Below are positions 15,814 to 23,578 of a stretch of 64,000 nt of DNA, piece after piece. How positions within the stretch are numbered: the first letter of the stretch is position 1; each line of letters opens with the position of its first letter. The notes beneath the pieces were generated by a model, which saw nothing but the letters and a program-made list of their open reading frames with translations, made no database searches and had not been told where the DNA came from. Position numbers and translations under genes: made by a program. The stretch is from Acinetobacter genomosp. 15BJ (GTDB taxonomy: Bacteria; Pseudomonadota; Gammaproteobacteria; Pseudomonadales; Moraxellaceae). The stretch spans positions 319,530 through 383,529 of the forward strand of contig NZ_KE007351.1 of assembly GCF_000400715.1 (NCBI RefSeq), written 5' to 3'.

Positions 15814-16668
15814 CTAGGCAGCTAACCGATAAAAGTTCTCTGCTATTTGATTTGGCGTTTTAAAATCCAAACTCTTTTGAATTCTTCGCTGATTATAAAA
15901 TAACACAATGTATTTTGTAATATCTGCTTTAGCTTCATCTCTGGTTTTATAGTTGCAATGATGCACTAATTCATTCTTGAGTATGCCCCAGAAACTTTCA
16001 ATCGGTGCATTATCGTAACAGTCCCCACGTTTGCTCATTGAACCTTGAAAATCACATTTTTCCAGTATCTTTCGATATTCATGGCTGCAATATTGGCTGC
16101 CTCTGTCCGAATGAACAATTAAGCCTTTCGTTGGTTTTTGATTACGAATCGCCATAGTCAGTGCATTGCAAACAAGTTGTGCGGTCATACGCTCATTTAA
16201 GCTATAGCCAACCACTTGTTTCGTGTACAGGTCTTTTACTGCTGCCAAGTATAACCAACCTTCAGCAGTCCAAATGTATGTAATATCGCTTGACCATGCA
16301 AGATTGGGCTTAGTCATTGAAAACTGTTGCTCTAGTAAATTTGCGTAGATCGCTCGATTATGATCACTCTTCGTAGTTCTTTTGAAACGCTTATGACGCT
16401 TACAATACAGCTGGTTGAGCTTTTTTATTTGACGTACAGCATACGTACTGATTTTGATACCTTGCGCTTGTAAATGCTTAGTTAATCGAATATAGCCATA
16501 GCTTTGTTTAGTTTCCTCATGAGCTATTTTGACCAAAATTGTCTGTTGATTTCGCTGAACCAATCTTTTATTCATGCCTCGTTTTAGCCAATCATAAAAT
16601 CGTGACACTGAAACGTGAAGTAATCTAGCCATAAAGCTAATCGGGAATAAATGTCTTTGCTGTTTCAT
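15814..16668 (-). CDS. IS3-family transposase OrfB
   Basis: A 284-residue rve-type integrase with DDE residues in WSSDITYIW, VHSDRGSQY and SMSKRGDCYDNAPIESFWGILKNEL. It starts 11 bases after the orfA stop, so it may be made by reinitiation or frameshifting. The frame is intact. Confidence 0.92.
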   Translation of the reverse strand: MKQQRHLFPISFMARLLHVSVSRFYDWLKRGMNKRLVQRNQQTILVKIAHEETKQSYGYIRLTKHLQAQGIKISTYAVRQIKKLNQLYCKRHKRFKRTTKSDHNRAIYANLLEQQFSMTKPNLAWSSDITYIWTAEGWLYLAAVKDLYTKQVVGYSLNERMTAQLVCNALTMAIRNQKPTKGLIVHSDRGSQYCSHEYRKILEKCDFQGSMSKRGDCYDNAPIESFWGILKNELVHHCNYKTRDEAKADITKYIVLFYNQRRIQKSLDFKTPNQIAENFYRLAA

Positions 16669-16679
16669 ATAGGCGTACC

Positions 16680-16979
16680 TTACTGACTTTCTTTCGCAAA
16701 GTACGCTGCTGCCTTTTTTAGAAATTCACGTTCCATTTCAGCTGTTTTGAGCTGTTGTTTGAGCTTTTTATTTTCTTCGAGTAAGGCATTTAGATCAGGT
16801 GAATATTGTTTAGTGCCTGCTAAGGTGCCAGTCTTTGCTTTATTATTCCAATTTGAAAGAGTTTGCATTGAAATGCCAAGTTGTCTGGCTGTTTCCGATA
16901 CATTGCCTTGATTGGCTTCAATCAATTTTATTGCTTCAACTTTAAATTCTGCGGTGTAAGTCTTCTGTTTCTTGCTCAT
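16680..16979 (-). CDS. IS3-family transposase OrfA
   Basis: A 99-residue DNA-binding subunit: helix-turn-helix (VSETARQLGISMQTLSNW) followed by a leucine-zipper-like coiled coil (LNALLEENKKLKQQLKTAEMEREFLKKAA). Typical of IS3-family OrfA. Confidence 0.92.
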   Translation of the reverse strand: MSKKQKTYTAEFKVEAIKLIEANQGNVSETARQLGISMQTLSNWNNKAKTGTLAGTKQYSPDLNALLEENKKLKQQLKTAEMEREFLKKAAAYFAKESQ

Positions 16980-17040
16980 GGTAAACTCCTGATGAGTGTC
17001 TATAGTTTACCAAGTTAAAACCTCCTGTTTTCTCAGCACA

Positions 17041-17204
17041 CATCACTGTCATGTAGTACAAATATCGGGTGAGAGTTATCGTTTGAGGGATAAAAAAAGA
17101 ATTGGGATTCAGCCCCAGGTTGAAACTTAATACGAGATCAAAGGGGTCAATTTTACTTAGCCATTTTTAAGGTAAAAGGGGTCAATTTTAGAATGCCGTT
17201 GACA
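17041..17204 (+). mobile_element. IS21-type remnant: istB tail and right end
   Basis: An open frame to a TAA at 17130 ends ...CHVVQISGESYRLRDKKRIGIQPQVET, which resembles the C-terminus of IS21 IstB helper proteins. Two repeats of AAGGGGTCAATTTTA follow and the element ends ATGCCGTTGACA. It is inserted in the alcohol dehydrogenase gene, and its left part was removed by the IS3 insertion. Confidence 0.5.
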
Positions 17205-17657
17205 AGCACACACCAAAGGTGCAGCTTCAACTGAACTTAGTTCATCAGGAATAGTCACTAATCCTGTTTCTTTGGCAAGTAGCATTTCTGCATAGCCACC
17301 ATCATGGCTACTCCCCATAACAGGCTGGTTGTTGCAGAGATTAAATAAACCCTGACGACATTCAGCACAGTGATTGCAATGTCCGCCTAGGCGACTGACT
17401 CCAACTCGCTGACCAATTTTCCAATAGGATGAGGAATCTGCAATAGCAATAATCCGCCCAACCACTTCATGACCTGGCACACGGGGATATTGAAAATCAG
17501 GATTGCTACTTTCGACTGTGGTGGCATCTGCACCACAGATGCCACAGGCTTCCACCGCAATCAGAACCTCACCTACCTGTGGTGTGGGAATATTTCGTTC
17601 AACCATTTCCAGTTTACCAAACTGGCTTACCTGTACGGCTTTATAAGTCTTTTGCAT
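17205..17657 (-). pseudogene. Zinc-dependent alcohol dehydrogenase, 3'-truncated by IS21
   Basis: The N-terminal 150 residues of a GroES-like MDR alcohol dehydrogenase: catalytic zinc motif CGICGADATTVE, GHEVVGRI, and the structural zinc cluster CNHCAECRQGLFNLC. A family member has about 340 residues; the Rossmann NAD domain is absent. After VEAAPLVCA the frame runs into the IS21 end. It is the last gene of a minus-strand oxidoreductase operon. Confidence 0.85.
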
Positions 17658-17675
17658 AAATATGCCTATTGAATT

Positions 17676-18758
17676 TTATAAGAGTTGTTGAATACGCTGA
17701 ACACCAATCTGAGCAGCATCTATCGCCCCTGCTAAATAGCCTGAATAGTGCTGTGACCATTCGCTAGCAATGCCAATGATACGGTTATGCCAAATTTGGT
17801 CATTCGGGGTATTTTCAGGTGCTACTCCATGAGAGACAGCAGGGTTTTTCCAGTCATCTTCAGTGGCGGTAAAATTGTCTGCTGACCAGTCTTTGATATA
17901 TTCATATTCAGGGGTTGCAGCTTCTGAACCAAACAGGCGAACCAGTTGTGCCCGACAATGTGCCATCAAGTCTGCCTCACTGACTTTTTTACGAACGCTT
18001 GCAGGAATACCCAGAAAACCAAATAAGGCGGCATGACCATTGGATGTAGACGCATCGTGAATTTCACCCATAGGGCCAACATGGCTACTGGCTTGACCAG
18101 ACAAGCCCTGTTTTCTCCAAAAAGCTTCAGGATAAACTGCCACATACTTGGCATGGGGAGCCATCCATGTCGCAGTGTGTTTCCACTGGCTCAGTAATGC
18201 AGGGGGCAAGGCTGGAGAGAATAAAATGTGTTGAGCAGTTAGACGAGGTGCAAGCGCAATTAGGATATAATCTGCTTCAATAATTGTTTCATCACCCGCC
18301 TGATTCTGAGTGGTTAAATGAAGTGGTGCTTGTTCTTGTTGAGTAATATGAGTGACCTGTTGTTGAGTCATAATTTTTTGTGCAGGAATTTGTTGGGCTA
18401 AGCCATGAATCAGGCTGCTCATTCCACCCTCAAGGCGAATCGAGGGTGTCGATGCCCAAGGACTTGATAACTGTACAGGGGGTATTCCTCTTTGCTTTTC
18501 AAAGACCAACTTACCCTTTTCAAACTGTTCGGAAAACGTCAATTCCAATTGATGTACCAGTCGCATTAGATCAGGATTGAGGTCAGGCCAGATCCATGTT
18601 GCACCTAAATCAAATCCTCGCTCTGAATAGACACGTCCTCCTAAACGCTCTCTCGCTTCCAGTACAACATAGTCGGTGATTTTAGCTTGCTCCAGTAAAT
18701 AGGCAGCATAAAGGCCACTTAATCCTGCGCCAATAATGGCAATCTTGGTCTGTATCAT
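17676..18758 (-). CDS. FAD-dependent amine oxidase-like protein
   Basis: A 360-residue flavoprotein of the flavin monoamine oxidase group. The N-terminal dinucleotide motif is IAIIGAGLSGLYAAYLLEQA, followed by LEARERLGGRVYS (typical GGR) and DLGATWIWPD. The C-terminal part has EWSQHYSGYLAGAIDAAQ, which closes the FAD site. No signal peptide is seen, so it is probably cytoplasmic. It overlaps the cupin gene by four bases (ATGA), showing translational coupling. The amine substrate is unknown. Confidence 0.85.
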   Translation of the reverse strand: MIQTKIAIIGAGLSGLYAAYLLEQAKITDYVVLEARERLGGRVYSERGFDLGATWIWPDLNPDLMRLVHQLELTFSEQFEKGKLVFEKQRGIPPVQLSSPWASTPSIRLEGGMSSLIHGLAQQIPAQKIMTQQQVTHITQQEQAPLHLTTQNQAGDETIIEADYILIALAPRLTAQHILFSPALPPALLSQWKHTATWMAPHAKYVAVYPEAFWRKQGLSGQASSHVGPMGEIHDASTSNGHAALFGFLGIPASVRKKVSEADLMAHCRAQLVRLFGSEAATPEYEYIKDWSADNFTATEDDWKNPAVSHGVAPENTPNDQIWHNRIIGIASEWSQHYSGYLAGAIDAAQIGVQRIQQLL

Positions 18759-19438
18759 GACTGCTGCTCCATAAATTTTTGGGCAGAGGAAAGATGGCCT
18801 GTTTTTACATACAGCATTGCGCCTATTTCACTTGCATAAAAACTATGGCTACTTTGAAGTGGTAAACGAATCCATGAACCTGTGGGATAACACTCTCCAT
18901 TTGCAATCAATTCACCCTGTACAATTAAAAGTTCTATCCCATTTAAACTATGTTCATCAAAACTCTGATGTGGTTTAAGTTTTTCGAGATAGGTATGTTC
19001 ATCATGCGAGAGGTATAAGGGACAAATCAGACGCTGACCAAGTGTTTGCCAGTTTTCAGGATAATGAGTATTGATACGCACAGTCTCAGTATTAGTCTTG
19101 GACATTTGCATGAGTTTGACAAAAATCAGTGTGCCATCTTCACTGGATGGAGTATGTTTTGAACCATCTGGATTGCGTAAATACCAGCCTGCTGGATAAT
19201 GCTGATCATTATTTTCAGTGAATGTTCCTGAAAGCACCAAAATTTCTTCACCCAATGGATGCTGATGCTCTGGAAAAATGGTGTGTGGTGTATAACGAAC
19301 CAAACTCGTGGCACGGGCAGTTTCATCTCCAACCCGATCCAGCATAACTCTTTCAACTTCACCACGAGGAGACTTGACCCATTGATAGTCGTTGGGTTTA
19401 ACCACAGCCATTTGGGAAAAATCAGCGTTAATTAACAT
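18755..19438 (-). CDS. Cupin (ChrR-like) protein
   Basis: Two cupin repeats. The first has FPEHQHPLGEEILVLSGTF...GWYLRNPDGSKHTP, with metal-binding His and Glu spaced as in ChrR-type cupins; the second (HQSFDEHSLNGIELLIVQGEL) is partly degenerate. No anti-sigma zinc domain is present. I chose the ATG at 19438 because GGATGAG lies just upstream; a start four codons earlier is possible. In the operon it lies between a CMD-type protein and the amine oxidase. Confidence 0.78.
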   Translation of the reverse strand: MLINADFSQMAVVKPNDYQWVKSPRGEVERVMLDRVGDETARATSLVRYTPHTIFPEHQHPLGEEILVLSGTFTENNDQHYPAGWYLRNPDGSKHTPSSEDGTLIFVKLMQMSKTNTETVRINTHYPENWQTLGQRLICPLYLSHDEHTYLEKLKPHQSFDEHSLNGIELLIVQGELIANGECYPTGSWIRLPLQSSHSFYASEIGAMLYVKTGHLSSAQKFMEQQS

Positions 19439-19515
19439 GCTTTGTCTCATCCATTCAAAAAGGCAAATATCCTATTGACCTGATGCAGATCAATAGGAGG
19501 AAGAATTTAAAAATG

Positions 19516-19857
19516 TTATTGCTGACTTACGCTATCTACTGCTTCTAAAACACGGGCTGAATAAGTCAGGGCAGCACCAGCATTTAATGCAATTGCCACA
19601 GAAAGAGCTTCTGCAATTTCTTCACGGCTCACACCTAGTTCAATCGCTTTTTTAGAATGAACGGCAATACATGCATCACAACGTGTCGTTACAGCGACTG
19701 CCAGAGCAATCAATTCATGGGTTTTGGCATCCAGTTTTCCCATCTTGCCAATACTTGGCTCAAGTGAACCAATGGCTTTCATTACATCTGGCGCAAGTTG
19801 AGCATATTCACCCACACGTTGTAATAAAGAATCACGATAATTATTCCAGTCTTGCAT
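19516..19857 (-). CDS. Carboxymuconolactone decarboxylase family (AhpD-like) protein
   Basis: A 113-residue all-helical protein with the CMD signature LIALAVAVTTRCDACIAVHSKKAIELG. The CxxC in RCDACIAVH with a following His is the thiol active site of AhpD-like members, which act in peroxide or other redox chemistry. The start at 19857 is preceded by GTGAG. It belongs to the oxidoreductase operon. Confidence 0.85.
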   Translation of the reverse strand: MQDWNNYRDSLLQRVGEYAQLAPDVMKAIGSLEPSIGKMGKLDAKTHELIALAVAVTTRCDACIAVHSKKAIELGVSREEIAEALSVAIALNAGAALTYSARVLEAVDSVSQQ

Positions 19858-19898
19858 ATTAAATCTCACTTAGCTAAAAGGTTAAAAATAGGTATAAA

Positions 19899-20669
19899 TT
19901 AATGACCAGCCATTACACCACCATCAACAGGTAGAATGGTTCCTGTAATCCATGCTGCATTTGTTGAGGCAAGGAATAAAATCGCTTCTGCAACATCGGC
20001 AGGCTGACCGTTACGACCTAATGGATGGAACGAGTTAAAAGATGGAAGTGCTTCTTTCACTTGATCATCTGTCATAAAGGTGTTGTACACAGGTGTTTCA
20101 ACTACAGCAGGAGCAACGGTATTAATACGGATATTCACCTCTGCAAGTTCAATTGCTAAGTTATGAGTTAATGCATGTACACCAGCATTCGCAGCAGAAT
20201 AGGCAGAAGATGGCGTTGCTTTAACTGCCTGTAATGCCCATAACGAACCTGTTTGAACAATTGCACCGCCACCACGTAACTGCATGGCTTTTGCGGCAGC
20301 CTGAGCCATGAAAAACTTGCCTTTTAAGATGATGTCTAGAAATCCGTCATATTCAGATTCAGAGACTTCCAGAAATGGTTTAGGCGCAAAAATGCCAGCA
20401 TTGTTAATCAGGATATCAACCCCACCAAATTCTGCGGTGGTGAAATCAACAAGTTGTTGTGAAGTTATTGGGGATGCAATGTCCGCAGCAAAATAACGGA
20501 TATGCTCACCTGTGGCATCAATATCCTGAGCAGCCTGTTTTAACTTATCTTCATTACGTCCAGTAATGACAACATTTGCACCTTCTTTCACTAAGCGAGT
20601 GGCAACCTCTTTACCAATACCTGAACCACCACCTGTTACAATCGCTACTTTCAAAGAAAATCTATTCAT
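19899..20669 (-). CDS. Short-chain dehydrogenase/reductase
   Basis: A 256-residue classical SDR: NAD(P)-binding TGGGSGIGKEVA, the NNAG motif (ILINNAGIF), and the catalytic Ser (TGSLWAL) and Tyr-x3 (SAYSAANAG). The usual Lys of YxxxK is replaced by Asn, so the normal catalytic dyad is altered and activity should not be assumed. AGGATGG precedes the chosen ATG. It is the first gene of the minus-strand operon and is divergent from a LysR regulator. Confidence 0.85.
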   Translation of the reverse strand: MNRFSLKVAIVTGGGSGIGKEVATRLVKEGANVVITGRNEDKLKQAAQDIDATGEHIRYFAADIASPITSQQLVDFTTAEFGGVDILINNAGIFAPKPFLEVSESEYDGFLDIILKGKFFMAQAAAKAMQLRGGGAIVQTGSLWALQAVKATPSSAYSAANAGVHALTHNLAIELAEVNIRINTVAPAVVETPVYNTFMTDDQVKEALPSFNSFHPLGRNGQPADVAEAILFLASTNAAWITGTILPVDGGVMAGH

Positions 20670-20809
20670 GACTATGCCATCCTCTATCAATTTTGAGTTT
20701 TTCCCTGACATATCTATTCTGTATGTCATTTGCATGGATTGATTTTATGATTCATGTCCTATATAAACAAATGAGATAATCTTGTGATGATTAATAGAAA
20801 ATCTTTAGA

Positions 20810-21721
20810 ATGAAAACTCCTGTATATCTCAACGCATTAAGAGCTTTTGAGGCTAGTGCCAGACATCAAAGTTTTTCGGCTGCTGCTGATGAACTAAATG
20901 TTACCCCTGCGGCAGTAGGACAACTGGTTAAAAGTCTAGAAGATTATCTCGGCATGACCTTGTTTCAGCGGAGTACAGGAGGTAAAGCCAGACTGGTAGC
21001 AACTGAAGCGGCATTGTTGGCATTACCTGATATTCGTGCAGGATTCGACAGGCTGATATTTGGACTGGAAAAATTACAGGCTCAAACCTCAACAGGGGTT
21101 TTAACTGTTGCCATCAGTCCTGCTTTTGCAGCGAAATGGCTGTTACCAAGAATTGATACTTTTCAACAAGCTTATCCTGAGATTGATATTCGACTGGATA
21201 CCAATTTAAAGCCTGTGGATTTTGGACGTCATGGTATTGATATTGCAGTGCGATATGGACAAGGCAACTGGTCAGGATTGGTTGCAGAGAAGTTAATGGA
21301 TGAGGAGGTATTTCCTGTTTGTTCGCCTGCGTTTTATCAGAAGTATCAGCTACAATTACAAGATCCTAAGAGTTTATTAAATCTACCATTAATCCATGAT
21401 TTAACAATGGATGCCCATTCAGGGTTTACGACTTGGGATACATGGTTACAGTACAATCAGATTAGTGATGAACCGACCCAACGAGGTTTAAAAATCAATA
21501 ATTCGGCTGCGGTTTTACAGGCAGCCATAGACGGACATGGCGTGGCATTGGCCAGAAGTGTCATGGCAGCAGATGATTTAAAAACGGGGCGATTGATACG
21601 ATTATATCCTGATATGCAATGTTCATCTGTATTGGCGTATTACATGGTGTATCGGGAAGAATGTCAGAATATGCCGAAACTGGTGGCATTTAAGACATGG
21701 CTGACGGAAGCACAACTATAA
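20810..21721 (+). CDS. LysR-family regulator (GcvA-like)
   Basis: A 303-residue LysR protein. The helix-turn-helix is in residues 5-64 (LNALRAFEASARHQSFSAAADELNVTPAAVGQLVKSLE), with the GcvA-group effector domain (AISPAFAAKWLLPRIDTFQQAYPEIDIRLDT). It is divergent from the SDR operon, which is its probable target. It ends by overlapping the stop of the convergent sigma-54 activator gene by six bases. Confidence 0.9.
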   Translation: MKTPVYLNALRAFEASARHQSFSAAADELNVTPAAVGQLVKSLEDYLGMTLFQRSTGGKARLVATEAALLALPDIRAGFDRLIFGLEKLQAQTSTGVLTVAISPAFAAKWLLPRIDTFQQAYPEIDIRLDTNLKPVDFGRHGIDIAVRYGQGNWSGLVAEKLMDEEVFPVCSPAFYQKYQLQLQDPKSLLNLPLIHDLTMDAHSGFTTWDTWLQYNQISDEPTQRGLKINNSAAVLQAAIDGHGVALARSVMAADDLKTGRLIRLYPDMQCSSVLAYYMVYREECQNMPKLVAFKTWLTEAQL

Positions 21722-22699
21722 ATTAAACAACTTTCGATAACGCCATAATGTAGTTCGGCTGATATTAAGGGCTTGAGCTGTTAAAGCGAAGTCATATTGA
21801 TATTTGACTAACATCTTTTGCACTGTATCTTTGTTTAGCTTTCCCTTTTGTGGTGATGGCTCTAATGAATTGATGCATTCACTGTGGTATTGGGTATGAC
21901 TGATTTCATCGGGTAAATCCATGACTTCAATATGAGATTGACCATTTGCCATCGTCAGTGCATAGAGCAGCGTATTTTTAAGTTCTCGTACATTGCCAGG
22001 CCAGTCATAATTTATCAATACTTCGATTGCCTGTTGTGTAAGTCTAGGTGTGGTGTTTAAACTTTCCTGTTGTTCTTTTAAAATTGCTTCGGCAATGAGG
22101 GGAATATCCTGTTTACGCTCACGTAAAGGCGGTATAAAAATAGGAATCACCCGTAAGCGATAGAGTAAATCCTGTCGAAAATGCCCCAGTCGAGCTTCTT
22201 CTCTCAATGCCCGATGGGTTGCAGTAATAATACGCGCATCAGATTTAATGGATTTTTCCCCACCCATTGGAGTAAATTCACCTGTTTCCAGAATACGCAA
22301 TAACTTGGCTTGTAATTCCAGTGGAATTTCGGCAATTTCATCCAAAAATAATGTGCCACCTGCTGCACGTTCAAATACGCCTTTATGTTCTCTAATTGCC
22401 CCTGTAAATGCCCCTTTAACATGTCCAAACAGTTCACTCTCCAGAATATTGGCATTGAGTGCAGCACAGTTAATGGCAATAAAAACCTCATTCTTACGCT
22501 GACTGTAATGGTGAATGGCTTGGGCAACCAACTCTTTACCGCTACCAGATTCTCCACGAACCAAAACAGGAAATTCAGTCACCGCTACTTTTTCAATAAT
22601 TGAATACATATGCCGCATTTCTTTGGAGCAACTATGAAATTTTTGACTTAATTCGAGTTGTATAGGGCTGCATTCGATTTCTTGTGGCTGATGTTTCAT
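21716..22699 (-). CDS. Sigma-54-dependent activator without receiver domain (FisR-like)
   Basis: A 327-residue AAA+ activator. After only about 40 residues comes the Walker A GESGSGKE, then the sigma-54 contact loop GAFTGA, Walker B GGTLFLDEI, the arginine finger region and a Fis-type helix-turn-helix at the end (FALTAQALNISRTTLWRYRKLF). FisR activators control persulfide oxidation operons in other bacteria but carry an N-terminal sensory domain; here only a short N-terminus with Cys10 and Cys24 is present. It is divergent from the persulfide operon, whose sigma-54 promoter it presumably activates. Confidence 0.88.
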   Translation of the reverse strand: MKHQPQEIECSPIQLELSQKFHSCSKEMRHMYSIIEKVAVTEFPVLVRGESGSGKELVAQAIHHYSQRKNEVFIAINCAALNANILESELFGHVKGAFTGAIREHKGVFERAAGGTLFLDEIAEIPLELQAKLLRILETGEFTPMGGEKSIKSDARIITATHRALREEARLGHFRQDLLYRLRVIPIFIPPLRERKQDIPLIAEAILKEQQESLNTTPRLTQQAIEVLINYDWPGNVRELKNTLLYALTMANGQSHIEVMDLPDEISHTQYHSECINSLEPSPQKGKLNKDTVQKMLVKYQYDFALTAQALNISRTTLWRYRKLFNL

Positions 22700-22705
22700 A
22701 TGTTA

Positions 22706-22729
22706 TTTCAGTTGTTGCAACATTTGAAA
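22706..22729. promoter_or_regulatory. Dyad upstream activator site
   Basis: A 24-bp near-perfect dyad: outer arms TTTCA and TGAAA, centre TGTTGCAACA. It lies about 100 bp upstream of the sigma-54 promoter and just before the activator gene, the usual place for an enhancer site. Half-site-like TGAAAC copies follow at 22737-22743. Confidence 0.55.
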
Positions 22730-22825
22730 CAAATTATGAAACAAAAATAAGTTGTTTGAAATACCAAAATAAATAAAACGAATATATTTAATTGATTTTA
22801 CTGTATATAAAATTAAAAGATAAAA

Positions 22826-22842
22826 TTGGCATTGTATTTGCA
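22826..22842 (+). promoter_or_regulatory. Sigma-54 promoter of the persulfide operon
   Basis: TTGGCATTGTATTTGCA has GG and GC exactly 10 bases apart, with TTGC at -12. It lies 40 bp upstream of the persulfide dioxygenase start, in front of a gene cluster led by a divergent AAA+ sigma-54 activator. Confidence 0.75.
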
Positions 22843-22882
22843 AAATTAGAATATAAGTTGATTTGATTCGAGAAAAATACCT

Positions 22883-23566
22883 ATGATATTTCATCAATTC
22901 TTTGAACAGGAAAGTTCGACCTATACCTATTTACTCGCCTGTGAGGATACACAGCAAGCGATATTGATTGACCCTGTGGCTTCCGAGATTGGGCATTATG
23001 CCAAGCTCTTGGCAGCAAAGAACTTAACTCTGGCATATAGCTTAGATACCCATGTTCATGCTGACCATGTGACGGCTGCCAATCAGTTAAGGGAAAAATT
23101 CGGTTGTAAAACGGTGTTGCATCGCAATTCTGGTGTGGCGTGTGGTGATATTTTTATCACTGATAAAAGTGCAATTCGGATTGGCGATATTTTAGTTGAA
23201 GCCCGTTATACCCCTGGGCATACCAATGCCTGTACCAGTTATGTGGTCGAGGGTATGGTATTTACAGGTGATGCTTTACTGATAGATGGCTGTGGTCGTA
23301 CTGATTTTCAGGAGGGTAATGCTGCAACCTTATATGACAGTATTCATCAACAAATTTTTTCTTTGCCCGATGAAACTATTGTTTACCCAGGCCATGATTA
23401 CAAAGGCAGACTGTCTTCAACAGTTGGACAGGAACGTTTACATAATGCACGTTTGGGCAATGGACGAAGCAAACAGGAGTTTATCGACATTATGCAGAAT
23501 CTGAATTTACCTTATCCAAAGAAAATTGATATTGCTTTACCTGCCAATAAAGCCTGTGGCAAATAA
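22883..23566 (+). CDS. Persulfide dioxygenase (ETHE1/Blh-like metallo-hydrolase)
   Basis: It oxidises glutathione persulfide to sulfite in the cytoplasm. The 227-residue metallo-beta-lactamase fold shows DTHVHADHVTAA, TPGHTNACTSYVV, FTGDALLIDGCGRTDFQ and YPGHDY. The mononuclear iron ligands are the first His of HxHxDH, GHT and the Asp of GD; the GRTDFQ stretch is specific to persulfide dioxygenases. First gene of the sigma-54 operon, 12 bp before the SQR fusion. Confidence 0.92.
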   Translation: MIFHQFFEQESSTYTYLLACEDTQQAILIDPVASEIGHYAKLLAAKNLTLAYSLDTHVHADHVTAANQLREKFGCKTVLHRNSGVACGDIFITDKSAIRIGDILVEARYTPGHTNACTSYVVEGMVFTGDALLIDGCGRTDFQEGNAATLYDSIHQQIFSLPDETIVYPGHDYKGRLSSTVGQERLHNARLGNGRSKQEFIDIMQNLNLPYPKKIDIALPANKACGK

Positions 23567-23578
23567 GGAGATCATGTC

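Larger units (their letters stand above)
15777..17040 (-). mobile_element. IS3-family insertion sequence, copy 1
   Basis: A 1264-bp element bounded by TGTGCTGAATTAGCAGGAG and, on the other side, TGTTTTCTCAGCACA. It carries orfA and orfB on the minus strand. Copy 2 at 36144-37407 has the same length, orientation and proteins. The flanks (TGATA on the left, CATCA on the right) recur at every copy in this window, so either the element is 5 bp longer at each end or it prefers such sites. Confidence 0.85.
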
